Source: Shimia ponticola
GTDB lineage: Bacteria > Pseudomonadota > Alphaproteobacteria > Rhodobacterales > Rhodobacteraceae
Direction: 5' to 3'
NCBI RefSeq assembly: GCF_007995215.1
Contig: NZ_VCDK01000001.1
Span: 124,001 to 188,000, forward strand
Length of the DNA: 64,000 nt
Part shown: piece after piece, positions 34,453 to 42,481 of the stretch
Layout: each line of letters starts with the position of its first letter
Position numbering within the stretch: position 1 is the first letter of the stretch
Program-made: the position numbers and the translations under genes
Notes under the pieces: model-generated
What the model saw: the letters and a program-made list of their open reading frames with translations, nothing else
Databases searched by the model: none
What the model was told of the DNA's origin: nothing

Positions 34453-34468
34453 TAGTCTGTTCAGGGGA
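34453..34468. promoter_or_regulatory. palindromic operator candidate, site 5
   Basis: TAGTCTGTTCAGGGGA matches the 16-bp palindrome at 12 of 16 positions; the right half is exact. It is centred about 51 bases upstream of the LuxR-hydrolase start (34409). Confidence 0.45.
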
Positions 34469-34517
34469 TATGGAAATCCAGACCTTGGTGGGGCTGAGTG
34501 CCTAACAGGCGATCATT

Positions 34518-35312
34518 TTAGCGATCAATCCGCTCGGCGCTCAGCGCAATAGCCTGTTGGTAGACCGTTGCTGCGTTCCATTCGTTCAAAACGCGGAAAT
34601 TGGCTGTGCCTTCCTGATAGGGCTGGCCCGGTTGCCAGCCCTTCGCGCGCAGAAACCGCGCGGTGGAGCCCAAGGCGTCGGCCACACCATAAAGGTCCAC
34701 GCGCCCATCGCCATTGGTGTCAATGCCATATTTCAGGGCATTGCCGGGCAGGAACTGAGTGTGACCCAATTCGCCATGTGCCGCGCCAAGGGTTTGCGGA
34801 GTCATCATGCCCCGGTCGATCATGATCAGGGCCGCGATCGCATGGGGTTCAAAGAACTCGGACCTGCGGCAATCATACGCCACGGTCAGGATGCTATCGA
34901 CGACCCGTGTCCGACCCATGGTGCGGCCAAACCCGGTTTCCATGCCGTGGATTGCCAGAAGGATGCCCGAAGGAACGCCGTAGATGTCTTCCAGGCTCTG
35001 GAAAAAGGCAGCGTTTCGGTTCTTATGCTTTTTCGCCTGCGCGGCGAAGCTATCCAGCGACCCAAGTCGGATGCGGATGAAATCGTTCAGCGCGTATTTT
35101 ACGCCCTTTTGGTTCCGATCAGCCGCGATGGTCGATGTAGAGTAGGAGGCGTTGGCCAAGGCGCTTAGCCCGGCTGGCCCGACACCAGCCGCTGCAGCCT
35201 CAGTTGCAAAGGCCGCTTTCCAAGCGCTCCACCCGCTGCTGTCATTTCCGCACTGCGCGGCGTGACCGAATGTGGGGGCCAGAATTAGGGCAAGAACTGG
35301 AAACAGGCGCAT
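34518..35312 (-). CDS. lytic murein transglycosylase, MltB family
   Basis: The protein has 264 residues with a signal peptide (MRLFPVLALILAPTFGHAA). Motif LLAIHGMETGFGRTMG contains the likely catalytic Glu125, and later GELGHTQFLPGNALKYGIDTNGDGRVDLYG matches the SLT/GH103 domain of MltB. It cleaves peptidoglycan with formation of 1,6-anhydro ends in the periplasm. The start at 35312 gives the signal peptide. The start codon and part of the ribosome site are inside a hairpin (35309-35350), suggesting translational control. Confidence 0.9.
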   Translation of the reverse strand: MRLFPVLALILAPTFGHAAQCGNDSSGWSAWKAAFATEAAAAGVGPAGLSALANASYSTSTIAADRNQKGVKYALNDFIRIRLGSLDSFAAQAKKHKNRNAAFFQSLEDIYGVPSGILLAIHGMETGFGRTMGRTRVVDSILTVAYDCRRSEFFEPHAIAALIMIDRGMMTPQTLGAAHGELGHTQFLPGNALKYGIDTNGDGRVDLYGVADALGSTARFLRAKGWQPGQPYQEGTANFRVLNEWNAATVYQQAIALSAERIDR

Positions 35313-35350
35313 TGATACCTCCCTGACTGTTTCGGAAAGGGTATCAATGC
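35309..35350 (-). promoter_or_regulatory. hairpin covering the start codon of the transglycosylase gene
   Basis: On the minus strand GCATTGATACC (35350-35340) pairs perfectly with GGTATCAATGC (35319-35309). The ATG lies in the second arm and the GGGAGG ribosome site at the loop edge. The same dyad could alternatively be a protein-binding operator. Confidence 0.6.
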
Positions 35351-35370
35351 CGCGTGACCTGCAACAGACC

Positions 35371-37092
35371 CTAAGTGCGCACACCGGCAAAGCGTTCGGC
35401 CCACTCTGCGCGGGCGTCATCGCTGATCTTGGCAAAGAGCACATCAGGCACGGTAAAGGCATGGCCTGCAGGAAGCACATTCAATGCCTCGCCCACATCG
35501 CCCGGCCATTCTGTGTCCAGCGTGTTCATCGCGCTCAGCATCTTGGCGGCGGATGTGGGAATGAAAGGCGCAGACAGCACGGCGTAAAGTCGGATCAAGT
35601 TCAACGCCATCCGGATCGTTGCGGCGGCGGCGTCAGGGTCTTCCTTGAATGCGGCCCAAGGCGCGGCCTCTTGTAGATATTCGTTGCCCAGCACCCAAAT
35701 GGCGCGCAGGTCAGCGGCGGACTTCCTCACTTCGACGGCGTCCATATTCGCCTCATAGGCACGGATGCGGGCCGTGAGGTCCGCGATCAGCTTCTCCTCA
35801 CGCGGGCCGTAAGTGCCGCCTGACGGGACCTCTTCTCCGAACTTGGAGCGGCAGAACTTCGTCACTCGGCTGACAAAGTTTCCTAGCACATCGGCGAGGT
35901 CCTTGTTCACACCGTCCTGGAACCGTTCCCACGTGAATTCGCTGTCGCTGCTTTCGGGCGCATTCGACAAAAGCCACCAGCGCCAATAGTCGGCCGGCAG
36001 GATTTCCAGCGCCTGATCCATGAAGACCCCGCGCCCTTGCGAGGTCGAGAACTGACCACCGTCATAGTTCAGGTAGTTGAAGGATTTGATGTAATCGACC
36101 AGCTTCCAAGGCTCCTTGGACCCCAGGATGGTGGCCGGGAAGGACAGGGTGTGGAACGGCACATTATCCTTACCCATGAACTGGTAATAAGTGACGTCGT
36201 CTGCGCCCCCGTTTTCGACGTCCGTGCGCCACCAGCGTTTCCAATCATCGCCTTTGCCTGCGTTCACCCATTCCTGCGAACACGCGATGTATTCGATAGG
36301 GGCGTCAAACCAGACGTAAAATACCTTGCCTTCCATGCCAGGCCAATCGTCATCACCGCGCTTCACGGGCACACCCCAGTCCAGATCGCGTGTGATGCCT
36401 CGGTCCTGCAGACCATCGCCATCGTTCAGCCATTTCTTCGCGATCGAGGTCGTCAGGATTGGCCAATCCGTCTTGCTGTCGATCCACGTATTCAGATCGT
36501 CGCGCATGGATTTCTGGCGCAGATAGAGGTGCTTGGTTTTGCGCACCTCCAGATCGGTCGAGCCCGAGATAGCAGAACGCGGATCAATCAGATCGGTTGG
36601 ATCCAGTTGCTTGGTGCAGTTTTCACACTGATCCCCGCGCGCTTTGTCGTAGCCACAATTGGGGCAGGTCCCTTCGATGTAGCGGTCCGGCAGATAGCGC
36701 CCGTCGGCGTTTGAATAGACCTGTTCCTCTTCGACTTCGGCAATCAGGCCATTGTCGGCCAAGACACCGGCAAAGTGTTGCGTCAGCGCCTTGTTCTCGT
36801 CCGAGGATGAGCGACCGAAATGATCAAATGACAGTCCAAAACCGTCAGCGATCTCGGATTGGATGGCATGCATCTCGGCACAATACTCGGCCACTGGTTT
36901 GCCGGCTTTCGCAGCGGCCAGTTCGGCAGGCGTGCCGTGCTCGTCAGTGGCACACAGAAACAGGACCTCATCGCCGCGCCCACGTTTGTAGCGCGCAAAG
37001 AGATCCGCCGGCAGTTGCGAGCCGACCAGATTGCCCAAATGCTTGATCCCGTTGATATAAGGGATCGCCGAGGTCACAAGAATCCGCGCCAT
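35371..37092 (-). CDS. metG: methionyl-tRNA synthetase
   Basis: The protein has 573 residues. The HIGH region reads [14 protein letters not shown], the four-cysteine zinc knuckle [17 protein letters not shown] is present, and the KMSKS loop appears as [13 protein letters not shown]. There is no C-terminal tRNA-binding domain. The start at 37092 ([12 protein letters not shown]) is clear. It charges both initiator and elongator tRNA-Met. It is downstream of the transporter gene on the same strand with about 90 bases between. Confidence 0.97.
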   Translation of the reverse strand: MARILVTSAIPYINGIKHLGNLVGSQLPADLFARYKRGRGDEVLFLCATDEHGTPAELAAAKAGKPVAEYCAEMHAIQSEIADGFGLSFDHFGRSSSDENKALTQHFAGVLADNGLIAEVEEEQVYSNADGRYLPDRYIEGTCPNCGYDKARGDQCENCTKQLDPTDLIDPRSAISGSTDLEVRKTKHLYLRQKSMRDDLNTWIDSKTDWPILTTSIAKKWLNDGDGLQDRGITRDLDWGVPVKRGDDDWPGMEGKVFYVWFDAPIEYIACSQEWVNAGKGDDWKRWWRTDVENGGADDVTYYQFMGKDNVPFHTLSFPATILGSKEPWKLVDYIKSFNYLNYDGGQFSTSQGRGVFMDQALEILPADYWRWWLLSNAPESSDSEFTWERFQDGVNKDLADVLGNFVSRVTKFCRSKFGEEVPSGGTYGPREEKLIADLTARIRAYEANMDAVEVRKSAADLRAIWVLGNEYLQEAAPWAAFKEDPDAAAATIRMALNLIRLYAVLSAPFIPTSAAKMLSAMNTLDTEWPGDVGEALNVLPAGHAFTVPDVLFAKISDDARAEWAERFAGVRT

Positions 37093-37150
37093 GTTCCACT
37101 CCGTTGCGTCTGCACGGTGTGATAGGCCACCGATGCGCGACCTTCCACCC

Positions 37151-37172
37151 TTCATCTTTCCAAAAATACTCG
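37151..37172 (-). repeat. tail of the intergenic repeat family (partial copy)
   Basis: On the minus strand the segment reads CGAGTATTTTTGGAAAGATG followed by AAGGG, the TATTT-GGAAAGATGAAG tail seen in the copy at 42409-42475, without the GGGGCTCTGCCCC head. Confidence 0.5.
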
Positions 37173-37183
37173 TGGCGCTGCGC

Positions 37184-38404
37184 TCAGTTCCGGTCGCGGC
37201 GGTCCTTCAGCAGCCGACCGATCAAGAAAGAGGTTCGTGGCGCATAAACATAGCGCGTGCGCTCCTCGACCGTTGGGCGCACAAGCCGCCGTGCCAGCGT
37301 CAGAAGGATCAAGGCAAGGTGGCCGATGGCGATGTAGGCAAAGAACGACATCGGACCAAGCGCGTCGATCAGGCGGGCCACAATGATCGGACTGAAAATC
37401 GCGCCAACGGCGTAATAGAACAAGAGCGCTGCCGACAATTCAGCTCGCTCATCTGATTGCGCGAAGTCATGCGCGTGCGCGGCAGAGATCGAATAGATCG
37501 GAAAGGTCACGAATCCGAACAGGAACGACGCAGCGAGGATACCTTGCGTGCCCGTGGCAAAGGTGCTGATCCAGCACGAGCCAATCGCGAGCGCCGAAAA
37601 CCCGATCAGCACAGCGCGACGGTCAAACCTGTCGGCCATCCAGCCTGCCGGGTACTGCGCCAGAGCGCCACCCGCGACGAAGGCCGCCAGAAAGAGACCG
37701 ATATCGCGCGGGGCCAGCCCAACCTCGGCCCCATAGATCGGCCCGACCATACGATAGGCAGACGCGGTAAGCCCGGCGACCAGCACCCCACCCACCGCCA
37801 GAGGCGAACGTTGAAAGGCGAGCGCGGGACGCAGCCGCAGCGCCGCCCCTGTGACCGGCGGGCTTGCTCGGGTCAACGTCAGAGGCAAAAGAGACGCGCA
37901 GCAGATGATCGTCAGCAGGTTGTAGGCGATATAGGTTTCGACGCTGGCCAGCACTCCGATCATCATCTGAGCCATGAGCGACGCGCCCAGATCGACAAAG
38001 CGATAGATGCCCATGGTGCGTCCACGGGTCTCGTTCGTGACCTTGGCCTGCAACCAAGCTTCGACGACGGTGTAGCACCCCGCTACGCAAATCCCAGACC
38101 CGATGCGAAAGAGCCCCCATGCCAGTGGGTCGATGATCAGCGTATGTCCCAAGAGACCGATGGCGCCCATTGCGGTAAAGGCCGCGAAGGCGCGGCTGTG
38201 GCCAACAGCGCCCATCAAACGTGGCGCCCACCAACACCCCATGAAGAAACCGGCAAAGTGTGCAGACCCCAAAAGGCCAACTTCGCCTGCGGAAAAGCCA
38301 AGACCCAGCCCGGTGACGGCATCAAGTGGCCCGACACCTCCGGACGACACCTGCAAAAGGATGATCGACAGAAAGAGCGCACCAAAGGACAACAGCATCC
38401 GCAT
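37184..38404 (-). CDS. MFS transporter (YcaD-like)
   Basis: The protein has 406 residues with twelve hydrophobic segments in two halves. The loop [16 protein letters not shown] and the second-half motif [15 protein letters not shown] (MFS motif A) are present. The pattern fits the YcaD/UMF1-like branch of major facilitator transporters; substrate unknown. The C-terminus is long and basic ([17 protein letters not shown]). The start at 38404 or the ATG 6 bases on are both possible. It lies upstream of metG. Confidence 0.82.
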   Translation of the reverse strand: MRMLLSFGALFLSIILLQVSSGGVGPLDAVTGLGLGFSAGEVGLLGSAHFAGFFMGCWWAPRLMGAVGHSRAFAAFTAMGAIGLLGHTLIIDPLAWGLFRIGSGICVAGCYTVVEAWLQAKVTNETRGRTMGIYRFVDLGASLMAQMMIGVLASVETYIAYNLLTIICCASLLPLTLTRASPPVTGAALRLRPALAFQRSPLAVGGVLVAGLTASAYRMVGPIYGAEVGLAPRDIGLFLAAFVAGGALAQYPAGWMADRFDRRAVLIGFSALAIGSCWISTFATGTQGILAASFLFGFVTFPIYSISAAHAHDFAQSDERAELSAALLFYYAVGAIFSPIIVARLIDALGPMSFFAYIAIGHLALILLTLARRLVRPTVEERTRYVYAPRTSFLIGRLLKDRRDRN

Positions 38405-38484
38405 GCCTTTGGCTTACGCCTGTTCGACCCCGATAAATGCGCCCGGGCGACATTGGGGTGGCGATTTTGGAACTTTCGGACGCT

Positions 38485-39051
38485 TTATTCAGCGCGATCT
38501 ATGCGCGCCAGAACCTCGAACTTGATGTGCGGACTGACGATCGCCGGAAAGCCATCGGCCCCAAACACGCGGCGATCAACCGTACCGGTGAGCAGGACCG
38601 AGAGGCGAGAAACATCATTGTCGGCGCTGCCGCGCTGGCGATAGATATTGGCCTGCATGACGACCGGCTGGGTGATGCCGCGCAAGGTCAGAAGGCCGGT
38701 GACCATGCCGCCATTGAAGTCCCCTTCAAAGCCGGTCGTACGAAAGCGCATTGTTGGGAATTCTTTGGTGCTCAGGACGCCCGCACCATGCATCGCTTCG
38801 TCCGCAAAGCTCTGACCGGTGCGCGCAGCCGCGGCATTCATCGTGACATTGGCGCTGGAGTCTTCGATGGAACCGAGGTTCAGGCGGATATCGGCCGCGC
38901 TGATGGGCATTGCGCCCTGCGTCGGGGTCCCCGCCATGTCAAACGTGAACACGACGGTCGAACGGTCGCGGTCAAGCGTGTAGGGCACAACCTGTGCGAA
39001 GGCCGCAAATGGCGCACACAGGAACAGGGCAAGGACAAGCAGGGCGTGCAT
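38485..39051 (-). CDS. YceI family periplasmic lipid-binding-like protein
   Basis: The protein has 188 residues with a signal peptide ending AFA before QVVPYTLDRDRSTVVF, the usual YceI start. The lipocalin-like beta barrel continues with KEFPTMRFRTTGFEG and a final IKFEVLARIDRAE strand. YceI proteins bind isoprenoid chains such as polyprenyl compounds. There is no cytochrome b561 partner beside it. Confidence 0.88.
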   Translation of the reverse strand: MHALLVLALFLCAPFAAFAQVVPYTLDRDRSTVVFTFDMAGTPTQGAMPISAADIRLNLGSIEDSSANVTMNAAAARTGQSFADEAMHGAGVLSTKEFPTMRFRTTGFEGDFNGGMVTGLLTLRGITQPVVMQANIYRQRGSADNDVSRLSVLLTGTVDRRVFGADGFPAIVSPHIKFEVLARIDRAE

Positions 39052-39111
39052 GGCAATCTCCGTCTGGCTTAGACTGATATGACGGTAGGTAGCGCGAAGA
39101 TGCCGTTTGGT

Positions 39112-39459
39112 TCAGTCTTCCTCGTCTGGCGCGCGGGATTGTGAGGGCGTGTCAGACCAAAGCGTTGCAATGTCACCGAGGCTGGGGTCAGGGGCATTTA
39201 GGCGGCTGGCGGCATAGACGTCACAGGCCAATGATGTGGCCGCTTCGAGCCAGTCTGTGTAGGTCCAGTGGCTTTCTGCGCGGAAAGACGACTTCAGGTC
39301 TGTGGCGATCAAGGTGATCAGAAAAACGACATCAAGCGCTTTGCGGTTCGGGTGGTCCGGAAAGGCCTGATCACAGGCTTGCTGAGGTGTCAGCCCATTG
39401 GCAAACACCAGTTCGAGCAACTGCCTTTGCAGCGCGTCATCCCCCACCGATCCCGTCAT
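39112..39459 (-). CDS. conserved hypothetical protein, Rhodobacteraceae type
   Basis: The protein has 115 residues, acidic, without signal or membrane segment. It starts MTGSVGDDALQRQLLELVFANGLTPQQACD and has one Trp-rich segment SHWTYTDWLEAATSLACDVY. No known domain is recognised. It is on the same strand as the ImuA-like gene, about 90 bases downstream, with a near-perfect palindrome (39514-39531) in between. Confidence 0.6.
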   Translation of the reverse strand: MTGSVGDDALQRQLLELVFANGLTPQQACDQAFPDHPNRKALDVVFLITLIATDLKSSFRAESHWTYTDWLEAATSLACDVYAASRLNAPDPSLGDIATLWSDTPSQSRAPDEED

Positions 39460-39513
39460 TTTGCTTGTAACCGGACGGGCGGGTCACGCACCGTCACACT
39501 CTTACCCCACATA

Positions 39514-39531
39514 TACCCCGTAAACGGGGTA
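39514..39531. promoter_or_regulatory. 18-bp near-perfect palindrome upstream of the hypothetical gene
   Basis: TACCCCGT (39514-39521), two bases, and ACGGGGTA (39524-39531) are exact inverted copies, 55-72 bases before the ATG at 39459. A further TACCCC half lies at 39503. No T-run follows on the minus strand, so an operator is more likely than a terminator. Confidence 0.45.
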
Positions 39532-39551
39532 ACACGATTTTCCGTGTGGGA

Positions 39552-40235
39552 CTAGTGGGTTGCAGGAAGCGGTGGCTGAGTTGCGGTGTCGGATGCAGGG
39601 GTGTCAGCGCCGCTTTCAGGCAGGTCGATCAGGCAAAAGCCGGCTTGTGTCGCGCGCAACCCCCATGATTTGGGCGGCAGGGTGCGGGCGCGCAGACGGC
39701 TGAGCCGCCAGCGATGTTTTTGGGCACCTGTCATCGCGTCAGGCAAAGCTGGATCCAGCCGCCAGCGGGTTTCGACCCCTGATGAGCCGCCATCGCCCGG
39801 TGTCAGGATTAACCCCAATGGCGCGATGCCACGTTCAGCACCGCGTTCCGCAGACAGGTGCAGCCGCCGGATGGGCGTCAGCGCGGGCGGGGCAGGCAGG
39901 TCAGCCACGACAAGCGGGACCACGCCAGAGCGCAAGACCTCTTCCATGGTCCAGAGAAGGTCGGTGGCGTTGCCCGCGCGGATGAATGTCACGCGCCCCG
40001 GATTGATAAAGCGTGCCGCGCCCTGACCGCTGATATGATCAGGTTGCCAGCCGGGCAGTATCCAGAAGATCGCCCCATCGGTTTTCTGCGCGACCATCAT
40101 GGCCAACGTCCGACGGTCGGCACCGCACAGTTCATGCACGCGCCCAGGTTGCAGGGCGAGTTCGCCCATCACCGGTACGACGGGGCGTTCGGTGTCCGGG
40201 CGACGGGTCAGAAGATGTGCAGCAGTCTGGGCCAT
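39552..40235 (-). CDS. imuA: ImuA-like (RecA-fold) protein, without imuB partner
   Basis: The protein has 227 residues. GRVHELCGADRRTLAMMVAQKTDG and DLLWTMEEVLRSGVVPLVVADLP match the ImuA group, a RecA-like protein of the ImuA-ImuB-DnaE2 mutagenesis cassette. The Walker-like glycines are weak. The start at 40235 is from the domain; the frame is open upstream. Neither imuB nor dnaE2 lies within view, so this is an orphan copy. It may contribute to damage-induced mutagenesis; no SOS box was recognised by eye. Confidence 0.7.
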   Translation of the reverse strand: MAQTAAHLLTRRPDTERPVVPVMGELALQPGRVHELCGADRRTLAMMVAQKTDGAIFWILPGWQPDHISGQGAARFINPGRVTFIRAGNATDLLWTMEEVLRSGVVPLVVADLPAPPALTPIRRLHLSAERGAERGIAPLGLILTPGDGGSSGVETRWRLDPALPDAMTGAQKHRWRLSRLRARTLPPKSWGLRATQAGFCLIDLPESGADTPASDTATQPPLPATH

Positions 40236-40347
40236 GGCGTGTAGTATGTTCCTGTTATGTTCTTGTGGCAAGGGTGGGTGCAAGTCTGGCCTTGTTCCCG
40301 CCTGCTGCGAGGTTAGGGTCGGGGCCAAGTTTGAAAGGATGCCTTCG

Positions 40348-41391
40348 ATGAAAATGAACCAGCTTGGCCGCACCGACATGATGGTCAGTTCTTACTGCCT
40401 CGGCACGATGACCTTCGGCACGCAGACCGATGAGGCGGGCGGTCACGCTCAGATGGACCGGGCGCTGGATGCAGGGATCAACTTTGTCGACACGGCAGAG
40501 ATGTATCCCGTCAATCCGATCAGCGCCGAAACGGTTGGGTTGACCGAAACGATCCTTGGCAACTGGAACGCCAAGACAGGGCGGCGCAAAGACTACATTC
40601 TTGCCACCAAGCATTCCGGCGAAGGGCAGGGATTTGTCCGCGACGGCGCGCCGATCAGTTCAAAGACAATCCGCGAAACCGTAGAAAGCAGCCTGAAGCG
40701 TCTGCAAACCGATTACATCGACCTCTACCAGTTCCATTGGCCCAATCGCGGATCTTACATGTTCCGCAAGAACTGGACCTATGACCCGTCTGGCATGCGC
40801 GCCGAGGACGTCCGCGCAGACATGCTGGACTGCCTTGAGGCGCTGCAGGCGGAGGTGGATCGCGGGACAATCCGTGCATTTGGTCTGTCGAATGAGAGTG
40901 CATGGGGAACAGCCCAGTGGCTGCGACTGTCCGAACAGCATGACCTTCCGCGGGTGGCCTCTGTGCAAAATGAGTATTCGCTGATGTGCCGTCTCTACGA
41001 CACGGATATGGCCGAGATGTCCGTGGCTGAGGATGTCGGTTTGCTTGCGTTTTCGCCATTGGCCGCTGGGTATCTGACGGGCAAATACCAAAACGGTGCA
41101 GTGCCTGCCGGGTCACGTATGGACATCAACGGGTCCCTTGGTGGGCGCAAAACCGAGCGCGCATTTGAAGCGGTGCAAGCCTATCTGGATGTGGCGGAAA
41201 AGCATGGGCTTGATCCCGTTCATATGGCGCTGGCTTGGTGCGATACGCGACCTTTCATGTGTTCAAACATCTTTGGGGCCAGCACGACGGAGCAACTGGA
41301 TCGTATTCTGTCGGGGCTGGATGTGACGCTGAGTGATGAGGTTGTTGCCGATCTTGATGCGGCCCATCAGACCCATCCGATGCCGTACTGA
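40348..41391 (+). CDS. aldo/keto reductase, Tas-like
   Basis: The protein has 347 residues. AKR motifs are VDTAEMYPV (catalytic Tyr), KRLQTDYIDLYQFHWP (with the active-site His) and GLSNESAWG, and an (alpha/beta)8 barrel is implied. The LGRTDMMVSSYCLGTMTFGTQ start is that of the Tas/Gcy group. The ATG at 40348 has an AAAGGA ribosome site; 40339 is possible. It precedes the carnitine genes by about 80 bases on the same strand, so it may act on a keto intermediate, but this is inference. Confidence 0.85.
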   Translation: MKMNQLGRTDMMVSSYCLGTMTFGTQTDEAGGHAQMDRALDAGINFVDTAEMYPVNPISAETVGLTETILGNWNAKTGRRKDYILATKHSGEGQGFVRDGAPISSKTIRETVESSLKRLQTDYIDLYQFHWPNRGSYMFRKNWTYDPSGMRAEDVRADMLDCLEALQAEVDRGTIRAFGLSNESAWGTAQWLRLSEQHDLPRVASVQNEYSLMCRLYDTDMAEMSVAEDVGLLAFSPLAAGYLTGKYQNGAVPAGSRMDINGSLGGRKTERAFEAVQAYLDVAEKHGLDPVHMALAWCDTRPFMCSNIFGASTTEQLDRILSGLDVTLSDEVVADLDAAHQTHPMPY

Positions 41392-41469
41392 TCAGCATGA
41401 TCGTGGCGGGGGCTGCACGATCTTGCGCCCTCGCCGAAGCATAGTGCGACGCGAAAGGGAGGGCGTGCA

Positions 41470-42378
41470 ATGCCGTTAGCGATGAATCGAGAGGTCTTTA
41501 TTACCTGCGCCGTGACCGGGTCCGGCAGCACGCAGGACCGCAGTCCGCATGTGCCTCGGTCCCCGAAAGAGATCGCCGACAGCGCGATTGCCGCGGCCAA
41601 GGCGGGTGCAGCGGTGGTGCATTGCCATGTGCGTGACCCAGAGACAGGTGTGCCGTCGCGGGATCTTAAGCTTTACCGCGAAGTGACGGACCGCATTCGG
41701 GATGCCGAGGTGGACGTCGTGCTGAACCTGACGGCCGGGATGGGCGGCGACATCGTTTTTGGCGGCGTGGACGCGCCTTTGCCTGTCGCGGCAGGCACAG
41801 ACATGATCAGCGCTGAGGAACGGGTGGCGCATGTGGCCGAATGCCTGCCCGAGATTTGCACGCTGGATTGCGGCACCATGAACTTTGCCGAGGCCGATTA
41901 CGTCATGACCAACACGCCGGGCATGTTGCAAGCTATGGGACGGATGATGACCGATCTGGGCGTGAAACCCGAGATTGAAGCCTTCGATACAGGCCATCTG
42001 TGGTATGCCAAGCAACTGGTGAAAGACGGAATTTTGGACAGTCCCGCCTTGGTGCAGTTGTGCATGGGGGTGCCGTGGGGCGCGCCGGATGACCTGAATA
42101 CCTTCATGGCGATGGTGAACAATGTGCCGGATGATTGGACGTTTTCGGCATTCTCGCTGGGCCGCAACCAGATGCCCTATGTGGCAGCGTCGGTGCTGGC
42201 GGGCGGCAATGTGCGCGTCGGTCTGGAAGACAACCTGATGTTGGACAAAGGTGTGCTGGCCACGAACGAAAGCCTTGTGGCGCGCTCGGTCGAAATCATC
42301 GAACGTCTTGGTGCGAATGTGATCGGGCCTGACGCAGTGCGTGAGAAACTGGGTCTAGTAAAGCGCGCGCCGGTTTGA
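41470..42378 (+). CDS. BKACE enzyme, probable dehydrocarnitine cleavage enzyme
   Basis: The protein has 302 residues. The zinc motif HCHVRD and the GLEDNLMLDKG segment define the BKACE family. The gene directly precedes a fused carnitine dehydrogenase/thioesterase, the usual arrangement of dehydrocarnitine cleavage enzymes, which convert 3-dehydrocarnitine plus acetyl-CoA to betainyl-CoA plus acetoacetate. The GGGAGGG ribosome site sits 7 bases before the ATG at 41470. It shares only family-level similarity with the BKACE at 1258-2085. The assignment is by context. Confidence 0.85.
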   Translation: MPLAMNREVFITCAVTGSGSTQDRSPHVPRSPKEIADSAIAAAKAGAAVVHCHVRDPETGVPSRDLKLYREVTDRIRDAEVDVVLNLTAGMGGDIVFGGVDAPLPVAAGTDMISAEERVAHVAECLPEICTLDCGTMNFAEADYVMTNTPGMLQAMGRMMTDLGVKPEIEAFDTGHLWYAKQLVKDGILDSPALVQLCMGVPWGAPDDLNTFMAMVNNVPDDWTFSAFSLGRNQMPYVAASVLAGGNVRVGLEDNLMLDKGVLATNESLVARSVEIIERLGANVIGPDAVREKLGLVKRAPV

Positions 42379-42408
42379 GTTGCGGGGCAGGGTGGGCCCG
42401 CCCACCCA

Positions 42409-42475
42409 CCCCGTTTGGGGGCTCTGCCCCCGTCCTTCGGACTCCCCCGGAGGTTATTTGGGAAAGATGAAGGAG
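42409..42475 (+). repeat. Rhodobacteraceae-type intergenic repeat (copy 2, best preserved)
   Basis: GGGGGCTCTGCCCCC, then GTCCTTCGGACTCCCCCGGAG, then TTATTTGGGAAAGATG and AAGG form the full head-stem-tail pattern. It sits between two genes of the carnitine operon, so it is transcribed and could shape mRNA stability there. Confidence 0.65.
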
Positions 42476-42481
42476 GGGCCG

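Noticed and set aside
37457-38644. A 395-codon plus-strand frame
   Set aside because: It is antisense to the MFS transporter gene over most of its length, has very high Arg/Gln/Pro content and no domain; the opposite strand has a clear twelve-helix transporter.
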